Shown: positions 38,039 to 46,452 of the stretch, in pieces
Layout: the number at the start of each line of letters is the position of its first letter
Position numbering within the stretch: the first letter of the stretch is position 1
NCBI GenBank assembly: GCA_945860535.1
Contig: CAMAQN010000004.1
Span: forward strand, 1-46,452
Reading direction: 5' to 3'
Length of the DNA: 46,452 nt
Source of the DNA: Auritidibacter sp. Marseille-P8566
GTDB taxonomy: Bacteria > Actinomycetota > Actinomycetes > Actinomycetales > Microbacteriaceae
Made by a program: the position numbers and the translations under genes
The notes under the pieces: generated by a model
What the model saw: only the letters and a program-made list of their open reading frames with translations
Databases searched by the model: none
Told to the model about the DNA's origin: nothing

Positions 38039-38263
38039 ATGGAAATCAGAATTGGCATACGCGAGAATCAGCGCGACTTAAGTTTCGAAACAAACCTGAG
38101 CTCTGAGCAGGTTTCTACCTTGATCTCGACTGCGTTCGCTTCAAAGCAGGACCTGGTCTTTTTTGAAGACGATAAGGGCGCGACCATTTTGGTTCCAACA
38201 TCGAGCATTGCCTTCGTTGAAATTGGAGCGGAGCAAAGCCGCAGAGTTGGATTCCTCGCCTAA
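38039..38263 (+). CDS. DUF3107 family protein
   Basis: 74 aa MEIRIGIRENQRDLSFETNLSSEQV...; AAAGGAG RBS; location next to adnA. Confidence 0.85.
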   Translation: MEIRIGIRENQRDLSFETNLSSEQVSTLISTAFASKQDLVFFEDDKGATILVPTSSIAFVEIGAEQSRRVGFLA

Positions 38264-38562
38264 TGGAAATTCTGGTTCTTTTGGCATACGCCGCAATTTT
38301 GGCTCTGGTTGCGCCTTTCGTACTTCCCAGATCCGAGCACTACGGCAAGCTGGTCCCGGCCGGAATATCGCTGGTCTCGGGCTGTTTGATTTGGCTTATT
38401 CTCACCTGGGCTGGTTTTCACTACGACGAAGCCTGGATTTGGTTCATCGTGATGTTGGCGATGCCCGCCGCAATGATCTTCGGAACTCGCTACCTAGCTC
38501 GTACTAGGGCATTGGCCGAGGAAAAGAAGTTGGCCGAGATTCGCCTAGGCGCTAAGGCCTAG
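38263..38562 (+). CDS. small hypothetical membrane protein
   Basis: 99 aa with about 3 hydrophobic segments; ATG overlaps the stop of the DUF3107 gene. Confidence 0.8.
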   Translation: MEILVLLAYAAILALVAPFVLPRSEHYGKLVPAGISLVSGCLIWLILTWAGFHYDEAWIWFIVMLAMPAAMIFGTRYLARTRALAEEKKLAEIRLGAKA

Positions 38563-39303
38563 TTGATCCATACGCACCGTGTGCGCTGCAATCAACTCTG
38601 AGGTGTATGGCTCGAGTGCTTTGAACTGAGCACGGGTTTTGTCGGCATCGTTCTTGAATGAGCCAGTGAGCAAAACCTTTTCCAAACTAACTGTGTTTCT
38701 GATCTCCAATAAGCAATCCGCCACCACCATGCGGCCGAAAAGAGCAAGTCGGTGGCCGAGCTTCGGATCTTGAGCAATTGCGCCAAACAGCGTGGACTGC
38801 GATAGCTTCTCAAGCTCCTGGTGAGACAAAAGCTCTTCAACCTTGATTCGCCTAGCGGCGGTTAGGCCCTTAGCGAGTTTGCGGAAAGAGTCTTCCAACA
38901 TTCCAAAAACGATGTAGTCGCGCATCATCTCTTCGTAAAAGTCCACGCCTTTAGTTCGACTAAGCAGCTGATTGATTGAGTTGCCGTAAAGCGCGTCAAG
39001 CTCAGCTGGAGACACATCGAGTTTTGTCAGCAGCGGAACCAGTTCTGCGTGCCTTGAGTAGTACCTATTGGAGAGCAGGTGAAGCTTCTTAGAAAGAGTT
39101 TGATCGCCGGCTGTTTCCGACTGCTGGTCCAGCTGCTCCGCGATGCTGACCGTTAGGTGAGCAAGCCGACCTAGGTAGATTTCAGGCGAAGGAGTAAGCT
39201 TGGCAGGGTTGAGTTGAATTTGGCTTCTACCCGAGCTCGCATCACGCGAGGGGAGCGAAAGCTTCTGGGACACCTTGCGGAGTCTGCGCAACCAATCCAA
39301 CAC
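38545..39303 (-). CDS. ferritin-like/MiaE-like fold protein (actinobacterial family)
   Basis: All-helical 252 aa protein between the DUF3107 gene and an RNA helicase, where this family sits in actinobacteria; GVDFYEEMMRDYIVFGMLEDSF. Confidence 0.6.
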   Translation of the reverse strand: MLDWLRRLRKVSQKLSLPSRDASSGRSQIQLNPAKLTPSPEIYLGRLAHLTVSIAEQLDQQSETAGDQTLSKKLHLLSNRYYSRHAELVPLLTKLDVSPAELDALYGNSINQLLSRTKGVDFYEEMMRDYIVFGMLEDSFRKLAKGLTAARRIKVEELLSHQELEKLSQSTLFGAIAQDPKLGHRLALFGRMVVADCLLEIRNTVSLEKVLLTGSFKNDADKTRAQFKALEPYTSELIAAHTVRMDQLGLSA

Positions 39304-39344
39304 CTGAAAAGCTTATAACTTGCGACCGCATCCCACTAACGGGA

Positions 39345-40685
39345 GTGGCAAATCAATGGAGAGAATTCTTGAACTTTCGTTCCCTTGGCATAGATGAAGA
39401 CATCTGTGCCGCTTTAGATTCCAAATCAATCACCAGTCCATTCCCAATTCAGGAACAAGCTATTCCAGTTGCGTTATCTGGAACTGACGTTATCGGACAG
39501 GCCAAGACTGGCACCGGAAAGACCCTAGGATTTGGCCTTCCGCTCCTGCAGTCCCTTGGAAAAGACCCAGAGCACGGCGTTCAGGCGTTGGTCGTCGTTC
39601 CAACCCGCGAACTTGCCGTGCAGGTTGCTGAAGACCTAGAACTTGCAGCCTCAAACCGAAGCACCCAAATTGCAGCCATTTATGGCGGCAAGGCGTATGA
39701 GGGTCAGATTGCTCAGATCAAGGCCGGTGCTCAGGTAGTGGTTGGAACCCCGGGCCGACTAATTGACCTTGCCAAGCAAAAGCTTTTGGATCTTGGAAAG
39801 ATCAAGTTCATGGTTTTGGATGAGGCCGATGAGATGCTGGACCTTGGTTTCTTGCCAGATGTTGAGAAGCTTTTCAGCTTCACTCCTGCCGGTCGCCAGA
39901 CCATGTTGTTCTCGGCAACCATGCCGGCAGCGATTCTGAATCTCGCTCGTCGTTACCAAAACCGACCTATCCACATTCGAGTGCAAGATCCGGACGAGGG
40001 TAAGACCAAAGCTGACATCAAGCAGTTTGTTTACCGCGCCCACTCGATGGATAAAGATGAAGTAGTAGGTCGCATCCTGCAGGCCGAGGGCCGCGGTAAG
40101 ACCGTAATTTTCGTTCGCACCAAGCGCACCAGCGCCAAGCTCTCCGAAGAGCTAATTGACCGTGGCTTCAATGCCACTGCATTGCACGGAGATATGAGCC
40201 AGGAAGCCCGCGAGCGCTCGATGGCGAATTTCCGCGCAGGTAAAAAAGACATCCTGGTCGCAACCGAAGTTGCTGCTCGTGGAATTGACGTTGACGACGT
40301 AACTCACGTAATCAACTACTCGGTTCCTGAGGACGAGAAGGCCTACCTACACCGCATTGGTAGAACTGGCCGTGCCGGCAAGCTCGGTGTTGCAGTTACC
40401 TTTGTGGACTGGGACGACATGTCTCGCTGGGTACACATCAACCGCGAGCTCGAGCTGGAAAAGCCTGAGCCGCAAGAGACCTATTCGAATTCCCCTCACC
40501 TATTTGAGGAGCTCGGCATTGCGGCTGGCACCAAGGGTCGCATTGCCCGCTCAACCAAAGAGCCGGTAAGGGATTCAAAGCCAAGACAGCAGCAACCTGC
40601 CAGAACCGAACCGACTAAGCAAGCACCTAGGCGCGATCGCAACCGATCACGCAACTATGTGAGCGGTTCAAAGCCTGAGGCTTGA
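39345..40685 (+). CDS. DEAD-box ATP-dependent RNA helicase (GTG start)
   Basis: AKTGTGKT, PTRELAVQV, TPGRLID, DEADEML, FSATMP, ARGIDVDDVTHVINY, HRIGRTGRAG motifs; basic C-terminal tail. Confidence 0.97.
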   Translation: MANQWREFLNFRSLGIDEDICAALDSKSITSPFPIQEQAIPVALSGTDVIGQAKTGTGKTLGFGLPLLQSLGKDPEHGVQALVVVPTRELAVQVAEDLELAASNRSTQIAAIYGGKAYEGQIAQIKAGAQVVVGTPGRLIDLAKQKLLDLGKIKFMVLDEADEMLDLGFLPDVEKLFSFTPAGRQTMLFSATMPAAILNLARRYQNRPIHIRVQDPDEGKTKADIKQFVYRAHSMDKDEVVGRILQAEGRGKTVIFVRTKRTSAKLSEELIDRGFNATALHGDMSQEARERSMANFRAGKKDILVATEVAARGIDVDDVTHVINYSVPEDEKAYLHRIGRTGRAGKLGVAVTFVDWDDMSRWVHINRELELEKPEPQETYSNSPHLFEELGIAAGTKGRIARSTKEPVRDSKPRQQQPARTEPTKQAPRRDRNRSRNYVSGSKPEA

Positions 40686-41524
40686 TCAATAATTCGCTGA
40701 AGCATCTGAGGCGAAGTCACATTTTCGCCAAGCAGGTTGTCTTTGCCACCCACCCCGTGGTAATCAGACGACCCGGTAACAATCAGGTTGTGCTTTAGCG
40801 ACATATCCCTAAGCCAGTGCCTCGCAACATCCGGCACAGCTCGGTGATCTACCTCCAAGCCATCCAGCCCTGCCTCAATCAGAGTTTCAAAGTGCGCCCT
40901 GGGAAGATCTTCCCTTTTTGCGCCCGGTGGAAAATCGATCAGCGGGTGAGCCATAACGCTGACTCCCCCGGCGCGCTTGATCAAACCAATGGCCTCAATT
41001 GTGTCGAGGGATTTTTCAGAGACGTAGTAGCTAGAACTCCGATGCAAAATCGAGGTAAAGGCATCCGATCGGGTTGGAACGATGCCGGCTTCGACAAGGG
41101 CATCGGCGATTGCCGGTCTGCCAATTGTTGAACCTTCAGGCAGTTGTCTGAGCACCATCTCAAAGTCAATTGGGTAATCCTTCGAGAGCCTCGACACCAT
41201 TTCGCGAGCTCGAACCATTCTGGATTCCTTGGTGCGGTTCAGCGCACCAATAAGCGCTTGATCATTTGGGTCCGGGAGGTAGGCCAGCATGTGGACGCTT
41301 ACGCCATGGCCAGATGGCGTTACCGCTCGAGTCGAAACTTCAATACCGGGGATCAACCCAATTCCAATGTTCTGGGCGGCCTGTAGCGCTTCATCCCAGC
41401 CGGATACGGTGTCGTGATCGGTGATCGCCAGCACCTGAATCCCAGCACGGGCGGCATTTTGCACTAATTCGGTGGGGGTGTCTTTACCATCCGAAAAATT
41501 AGTGTGTGCATGAAGGTCGATCAC
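40655..41524 (-). CDS. PHP-domain phosphoesterase (start set to GTG 41524; track ORF extends to 41647)
   Basis: VIDLHAHTNFSDGKDTP, AITDHDTVSG, VMAHPLI, TGSSDYHG motifs. Confidence 0.93.
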   Translation of the reverse strand: MIDLHAHTNFSDGKDTPTELVQNAARAGIQVLAITDHDTVSGWDEALQAAQNIGIGLIPGIEVSTRAVTPSGHGVSVHMLAYLPDPNDQALIGALNRTKESRMVRAREMVSRLSKDYPIDFEMVLRQLPEGSTIGRPAIADALVEAGIVPTRSDAFTSILHRSSSYYVSEKSLDTIEAIGLIKRAGGVSVMAHPLIDFPPGAKREDLPRAHFETLIEAGLDGLEVDHRAVPDVARHWLRDMSLKHNLIVTGSSDYHGVGGKDNLLGENVTSPQMLQRIIDQASGFEPLT

Positions 41525-41541
41525 AGGTAGAGAATAGTGGC

Positions 41542-42939
41542 ATGGGAAAAAAGTCACAGCCGTCCAACAGATCGCGCACGCCACAATCGAAAGCCTTTTT
41601 GAAGTACATCGCTTCGAATTGGGATGATTCTCAGGACCAAGAAGCACCGCGCTGGGATGTAGCGAACTTCACCGAGAAGCGCAGAGCAGAACTTGCTAAG
41701 CAGTTCAAAGGCAAGGTTCTGCTAATTGAGGCGGGGCAGCCAAAGGTTCGCTCGAATGATGATGAGTATCGCTATCGCCCATTCTCTGGATTTGCCCACC
41801 TGACCGGTTGGGGTTCTGAAACAGTCCCAGGCTCGGTATTGGTAATTGACGCGCGTAAAACTAAGGTCCACTCAACTCTTTACTTGATGCCGACAGCGGA
41901 CAAGACCTCGGACGAATTCTTCGCAAACAACATGATTGGCGAATTCTGGGTGGGAGCAAGACCAAGCCTTCTACAGGTAGCTAACCAGCTCGGGATTGAA
42001 ACCGAGTATCTAGCGAAGCTTCCAAAGCATCTTGAGAAACTTGGCAAGGTCGTAACACCTAAAAATGCCAAGTTGGCGGAAGCACTCTCGACTTTGAGGT
42101 TCATCAAGGATGACTACGAGATTTCCCAAATGCGCGAGGCGGTCAACGTCACGATTCGCGGATTTGGTGATGTCGCTCGTTCGCTTCCCAAGGCTAAGAC
42201 CCACTTGCGAGGTGAGCGCGTGGTGGAGACGGCATTTTTCTCCAGAGCACGTCTTGAGGGCTATGACCTCGGTTACGGCACCATCGCAGCCGCCGGCGCA
42301 CACGCCTGCACTTTGCACTGGACCAACAACGACGGTGAGGTGAAAGAGGGCGATTTGATTCTGGTTGATGCCGGAGTCGAGCTCGATTCTCTTTACACAG
42401 CCGATATCACCAGGACCATTCCAGTCAACGGCAAGTTCACCAAGCAGCAAAAGCAGATTTACGATGCGGTGTTAGCCGCCGCGGATGCAGCGTTTGCAAT
42501 TGCCAAACCGGGCATCAAGTTCAAGGACATCCACAACGCAGCCATTGAGGTTATCGCGCAGAAAGTGTCGGAGTTTGGCTTTTTGCCGGTGACTCTTGAG
42601 GAGTCGCTCAAGCCGGAAAACCAGCACCACCGCCGCTACATGGTGCATGGCACCAGCCACCACCTAGGTATGGATGTGCACGACTGCGCGCAAGCAAGAC
42701 GTGAGATGTATCAAGAGGGCACCTTGCAGGCGGGCATGGTCTTCACCATCGAGCCAGGGCTTTATTTCCACGCTAATGACCTAACCGTGCCTGCGGAATT
42801 CCGTGGGATTGGTGTGAGAATCGAAGATGACGTGTTAGTTACCGAAACCGGAGTTGAGAATCTCTCGGCGGGATTGCCAAGAACCACTGCTGAAATAGAA
42901 GCTTGGTACGCCCAGGAACTACTCGGAGCTGCCGGCTAG
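41542..42939 (+). CDS. pepP: Xaa-Pro aminopeptidase (M24B); start ATG 41542, track ORF starts 41506
   Basis: LVDAGVELDSLYTADITRTIPVNG, HGTSHHLGMDVHD, GMVFTIEPGLY, GVRIEDDVLVTETG motifs. Confidence 0.95.
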   Translation: MGKKSQPSNRSRTPQSKAFLKYIASNWDDSQDQEAPRWDVANFTEKRRAELAKQFKGKVLLIEAGQPKVRSNDDEYRYRPFSGFAHLTGWGSETVPGSVLVIDARKTKVHSTLYLMPTADKTSDEFFANNMIGEFWVGARPSLLQVANQLGIETEYLAKLPKHLEKLGKVVTPKNAKLAEALSTLRFIKDDYEISQMREAVNVTIRGFGDVARSLPKAKTHLRGERVVETAFFSRARLEGYDLGYGTIAAAGAHACTLHWTNNDGEVKEGDLILVDAGVELDSLYTADITRTIPVNGKFTKQQKQIYDAVLAAADAAFAIAKPGIKFKDIHNAAIEVIAQKVSEFGFLPVTLEESLKPENQHHRRYMVHGTSHHLGMDVHDCAQARREMYQEGTLQAGMVFTIEPGLYFHANDLTVPAEFRGIGVRIEDDVLVTETGVENLSAGLPRTTAEIEAWYAQELLGAAG

Positions 42940-43434
42940 TCCCAGAATCTTCAGCGCTGGTAGCGCATCATCGTTTGGAACAATCACTTCGTAGCGAGTG
43001 GCGATTGGCATTTGAGATGACAAAAATGATCGCTTGTTTTTCATGGTCGAGAATCTAATGATTTGGAACAGCATGCCAAGGCCTGCTGCCACCACCAAAA
43101 CTGAGAAGAATTGCTGCGGCAGGTAGTTCACCCCGCCCTCTGGGGAAACCTCAATCCCAGCGCCGATTAGCAATGCGAAAATCAAACCCATCCAAAAACC
43201 GGTAACGGCACCTGAGAGCGCTACACGCCCATAGCCCAGTCGAGTTCGAACTCGTTCAACCAAAACTGGGTCGTGACCAATGATAGAAATCTTGTTTGGC
43301 GCAAAGTCGCCCGCGATCAGACGCTCCACCAATTTGGTGGCATCTTGGTAATTCGGGAACTCGCCAAGTGAGTGGCCCTTGGGGACGGTAAGTCCAGGAC
43401 GGCCATTTTTTGGGTTAGGGCGAGCATCTGTCAT
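42919..43434 (-). CDS. general-stress-protein-like membrane protein
   Basis: N-terminal SLGEFPNYQDATKLVERLIAGDFAPNKISIIGHD domain followed by two TM segments. Confidence 0.75.
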   Translation of the reverse strand: MTDARPNPKNGRPGLTVPKGHSLGEFPNYQDATKLVERLIAGDFAPNKISIIGHDPVLVERVRTRLGYGRVALSGAVTGFWMGLIFALLIGAGIEVSPEGGVNYLPQQFFSVLVVAAGLGMLFQIIRFSTMKNKRSFLSSQMPIATRYEVIVPNDDALPALKILGLAGSSE

Positions 43435-43481
43435 GTAAGCATTTTGCCAGAAGTTTGCTTTTGCAGAATAAGGTTATCTCT

Positions 43482-44714
43482 GTGAGCGCAACCAGAGTAT
43501 TCGTAGCCAGATTGGCGAGCTGTGGCGTCTTTGACCCACTCGGAGATCGAGTTGGAAAAGTCATTGACGTTCTAATGGCGTACCGAAAGTCTTTGCCACC
43601 CCAGGCAACCGGCTTTGTCATCGAAATCTCCGGCCGTAGAAGGGTCTTTCTTCCAGTCGCACGAGTCACTGCAATTGCCCCTGGCCAACTAATGACGAAC
43701 GGTTTCATTGACCTACGCCGCTTCTCACAACGTGGCCAAGAAGTGCGTGCGATTGCAGAGATCCTCGGCCGTAAGGTCACCCTGTTGGATGGCTCAGGTG
43801 ATGCCACCATCGAAGACTTCGCCATCGAGAAAAACAAGCGTGGCGACTGGCAGCTAAGCGAGCTGTTTGTCCGCAGGCCAAAGAACACCGCTCTGCCTTT
43901 TGCCAAGGGTCCGACTGAGTTTGTGATGTGGCAAGACGTTCAGGAGAACAAGCAAAACCCGGCCGAGCAAGATGCTCAGCAGCTACTTTCAACGGTCGCT
44001 GATCTTCGCCCGGCCGACTTGGCGACCGCAGTGCTGGAACTTCCAGAAGACCGAATGATTGCATTGGCAGAGGAGCTCGATGACGAGCGCTTGGCCGATC
44101 TACTCGAAGAGCTGCCGGAAGAAGAGCAGCTCGAGATCATGAACGAACTTGGGGATGAGCGTGCTGCCGAGGTTTTGGACCTGATGGATCCTGACGACGC
44201 AGCGGACCTTATGCAGAATCTTTCCAAAGAGCGCACCGAAACCCTTTTGGACCTGATGGACCAAGAGGAAGCGGATGATATTCGCGAACTTTTGAAGTAT
44301 GAACCGTATACCGCTGGTGGAATGATGACCCCGGAACCAATCATTTGTGCTGCCGACACCACAGTGGCAGAGGCGATGGCGCTGATTCGCCGCAAGGAAG
44401 TCGAGCCAGTTCTAGCGGCCCAGGTGTTCGTGACGCTACCGCCCTATGAGACCCCAACCGGTAAGTACCTAGGCGTGGTTCACTTCCAAAAACTGCTGCG
44501 CTATCCCCCACATGAGAGATTGGCATCGCTACTGGATTCAGATCAAGAACCAATCCACGTGGATACCTCTATCGCGCAGATTCACCGCGACCTTGCAACC
44601 TACGACCTGGTTGCTCTGCCGGTGGTGGACGCTGAGCGCCACATGCTCGGTGTTGTGACCGTGGACGATGTTTTGGACCACCTGTTGCCGGATGACTGGA
44701 GAAGTGAGGCCTGA
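43482..44714 (+). CDS. soluble MgtE N-domain/CBS-pair protein with PRC-barrel-like N-terminus, no channel domain (GTG 43482)
   Basis: DLATAVLELPEDRMIALAEELDDERLADLLEELPEEEQ repeats, GGMMTPEPIICAADTTVAEAM CBS; no TM helices. Confidence 0.88.
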   Translation: MSATRVFVARLASCGVFDPLGDRVGKVIDVLMAYRKSLPPQATGFVIEISGRRRVFLPVARVTAIAPGQLMTNGFIDLRRFSQRGQEVRAIAEILGRKVTLLDGSGDATIEDFAIEKNKRGDWQLSELFVRRPKNTALPFAKGPTEFVMWQDVQENKQNPAEQDAQQLLSTVADLRPADLATAVLELPEDRMIALAEELDDERLADLLEELPEEEQLEIMNELGDERAAEVLDLMDPDDAADLMQNLSKERTETLLDLMDQEEADDIRELLKYEPYTAGGMMTPEPIICAADTTVAEAMALIRRKEVEPVLAAQVFVTLPPYETPTGKYLGVVHFQKLLRYPPHERLASLLDSDQEPIHVDTSIAQIHRDLATYDLVALPVVDAERHMLGVVTVDDVLDHLLPDDWRSEA

Positions 44715-45220
44715 TGATGGCTAGAAATCAATCACCTCTCGAGACTCCAAAGGCTCGAAGAGTATTCCGTGCCCCGAGCATGAACCAAGAAGCGGTTGGC
44801 CGCATCTCGGAGAGTTTTGCCCGAGCAATGGGAACCGGCGCGTTCCTGATCACCATGACCATCATCGTGATGATCTGGCTATCTTGGAACACCTTGGCAC
44901 CGGTAAATGCGCAGTATGACCCTAGAGCTCTAAACTTTAGCCTTTTGACCCTGATCCTCTCGCTTCAGGCTTCCTATGCTGCGCCTTTGATTCTTTTGGC
45001 TCAGAACCGCCAGGATGACCGTGACCGAGTCAAGTTTGAGCAGGACCGTCAGCGTGCTGAGCGAAACCTAGCCGACACCGAATACCTGGCCCGCGAGGTC
45101 GCAGCGCTCAAGCTTGCCCTGGATGAAGTTGCCACCAAGGACTTCGTCAAGGACGAACTGCGCGAAGCGGTGCGAGAGCTTTTAGAAGAGCTGCAAAACA
45201 AGCCTAAAAAGACCAAATGA
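44714..45220 (+). CDS. DUF1003 family membrane protein
   Basis: IVMIWLSWNTLAPVNAQYDPRALNFSLLTLILSLQASYAAPLILLAQNRQDDRDR signature. Confidence 0.93.
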   Translation: MMARNQSPLETPKARRVFRAPSMNQEAVGRISESFARAMGTGAFLITMTIIVMIWLSWNTLAPVNAQYDPRALNFSLLTLILSLQASYAAPLILLAQNRQDDRDRVKFEQDRQRAERNLADTEYLAREVAALKLALDEVATKDFVKDELREAVRELLEELQNKPKKTK

Positions 45221-46317
45221 GCAAAGCGCTAGCCGCTTTGAAGCTGGTTATTGACCCAGAGCTCAGAGCCCCAATCACCGAGCTTGGGATGGTTGAGATC
45301 ACCTCCGAAACCGATGTCACAGCTTCGGTCATCGTAAAACTTACAATTGCAGGCTGCCCGGCAGCGCAGAAGATCGAACGAGATGTTCGCGAGGTTCTCA
45401 GTGAGAGCTTTTCCTCTTATGAGCTAACCATGTCTGTAATGACCCAAGCCGAACGCGATGAGCTGAAGGTAAAGCTGCGCGGTGATGCGCCACTGAGATT
45501 CAACCCGTTCGCCCAAGACGATAACTTCACCCAGGTGATCTTCGTCGGAAGCGGTAAAGGTGGGGTCGGAAAGAGCACGCTAACCACGAATATTTCGGTT
45601 GCTCTAGCTGAACTTGGCCACAAGGTTGGGCTGATAGATGCCGATATCTTTGGCTATTCCATTCCCGGGCAACTGGGCATCAGTGAGAATCCAACACAGT
45701 TGGACGATTTGATTTTGCCTCCAATTGCCTTTGGCGTGAAGGTGATGTCAATCGGCTTCTTTGTCACCGATAACCAGCCGGTTGGTTGGCGCGGACCCAT
45801 GTTGCATCGAGCAATTGAGCAATTTCTAACCAATGTTTACTGGGGTGACCTGGACTACCTGCTGGTTGATCTTCCCCCTGGCACCGGAGATGTCGCAATC
45901 AGCCTGGGGCAGCTTTTGAAAAAAGCACGTTCCTTGGTTATCACCACCCCGCAATCTGCTGCTGCCACCGTGGCGGAGCGAAGCGGAGCGATTGGATTGC
46001 AGACCGGTCAGGAAATCCTTGGGGTGATTGAGAATCTGAGTTATCTACCCAGCGATTCCGGAAATCAATACATCTTCGGTCAGGGTGGTGGGCAGGCTGT
46101 TGCCGATCGATTGAGCACTCTCAGTGGACAGACAGTAGAACTTTTAGCTCAGCTGCCGATTAGCAGCGAGCTCCGAGAAGCCTCGGATCAGGGTGTGCCG
46201 CTTGTGGTTTCACACACAGAACACGAGATTTCAATTCAGATTGTCGAGCTTGCCAAGCAAATTGCTTCGATACCAATAGGCCTAGGTGGGAAGTCTTTAG
46301 GTCTAAAACCCCGTTAG
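45217..46317 (+). CDS. Mrp/ApbC family P-loop NTPase (Fe-S cluster carrier-like)
   Basis: N-terminal MIP18-like domain, GSGKGGVGKST Walker A, DLPPGTGD. Confidence 0.94.
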   Translation: MSKALAALKLVIDPELRAPITELGMVEITSETDVTASVIVKLTIAGCPAAQKIERDVREVLSESFSSYELTMSVMTQAERDELKVKLRGDAPLRFNPFAQDDNFTQVIFVGSGKGGVGKSTLTTNISVALAELGHKVGLIDADIFGYSIPGQLGISENPTQLDDLILPPIAFGVKVMSIGFFVTDNQPVGWRGPMLHRAIEQFLTNVYWGDLDYLLVDLPPGTGDVAISLGQLLKKARSLVITTPQSAAATVAERSGAIGLQTGQEILGVIENLSYLPSDSGNQYIFGQGGGQAVADRLSTLSGQTVELLAQLPISSELREASDQGVPLVVSHTEHEISIQIVELAKQIASIPIGLGGKSLGLKPR

Positions 46318-46325
46318 ATATAGCT

Positions 46326-46452
46326 ATGAATCTAATTTCGGTCGTAAGCCCGCTCACCGGGGAGAAGCTCCACGACATCCAGGGCTTTAGCGCTGAAGAA
46401 GTTGCCCACGCATTTCAGCTTGGTCGAGTGGTGCAGCCTAGCTGGGCAAAGT
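46326..46452 (+). CDS. aldehyde dehydrogenase family protein, N-terminus only (runs off the window)
   Basis: Hand translation MNLISVVSPLTGEKLHDIQGFSAEEVAHAFQLGRVVQPSWAK resembles ALDH N-termini. Confidence 0.7.
   Translation, partial: MNLISVVSPLTGEKLHDIQGFSAEEVAHAFQLGRVVQPSWAK

Noticed and set aside
1-46452. CRISPR arrays, IS elements, prophage genes or rRNA
   Set aside because: No regularly spaced repeats, transposase/integrase motifs or rRNA segments seen in the sequence or ORF track.

Overview
The window is a compact actinobacterial chromosome segment. Gene order and protein features suggest a streamlined Microbacteriaceae ('Luna'-type, e.g. Rhodoluna/Aquiluna); this is inference from sequence only. 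It is almost entirely core genome: (i) a ~13 kb minus-strand block argS-lysA-hom-thrC-thrB-rho-prfA-prmC-tsaC-wecA-(atpI-like)-atpB; (ii) tRNA-Arg(CCG) convergent with a carbohydrate ABC cassette that has a binding protein and two permeases but no ATPase; (iii) rdgB-rph-murI // pncB // DUF3039-HtrA; (iv) initiator tRNA with a strong terminator, then UPF0182 and a PDZ/Lon-like protease; (v) an actinobacterial neighbourhood of a TIGR03624-like protein, a ThiF/E1-like protein, a short UvrD2-like helicase, an APH-like kinase and AdnB-AdnA; (vi) DUF3107, a ferritin-like protein, a DEAD helicase, a PHP phosphoesterase, PepP, soluble MgtE-N/CBS, DUF1003 and Mrp, plus a truncated aldehyde dehydrogenase at the right edge. 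I see no CRISPR, prophage, transposon or obvious defence island. The main hunting results are: a recurrent TANNNT-N6/7-GTG/ATG arrangement at 10 gene starts (candidate leaderless promoters); a palindrome overlapping the candidate adnA promoter; a perfect LacI-type operator and a strong intercistronic hairpin in the sugar ABC cassette; an E1-like protein next to an apparently catalytically degenerate TIGR03624 homologue; Rho without a recognisable Rho_N domain; loss of rpmE from the rho-prfA junction; and six convergent gene pairs with overlapping 3' ends.
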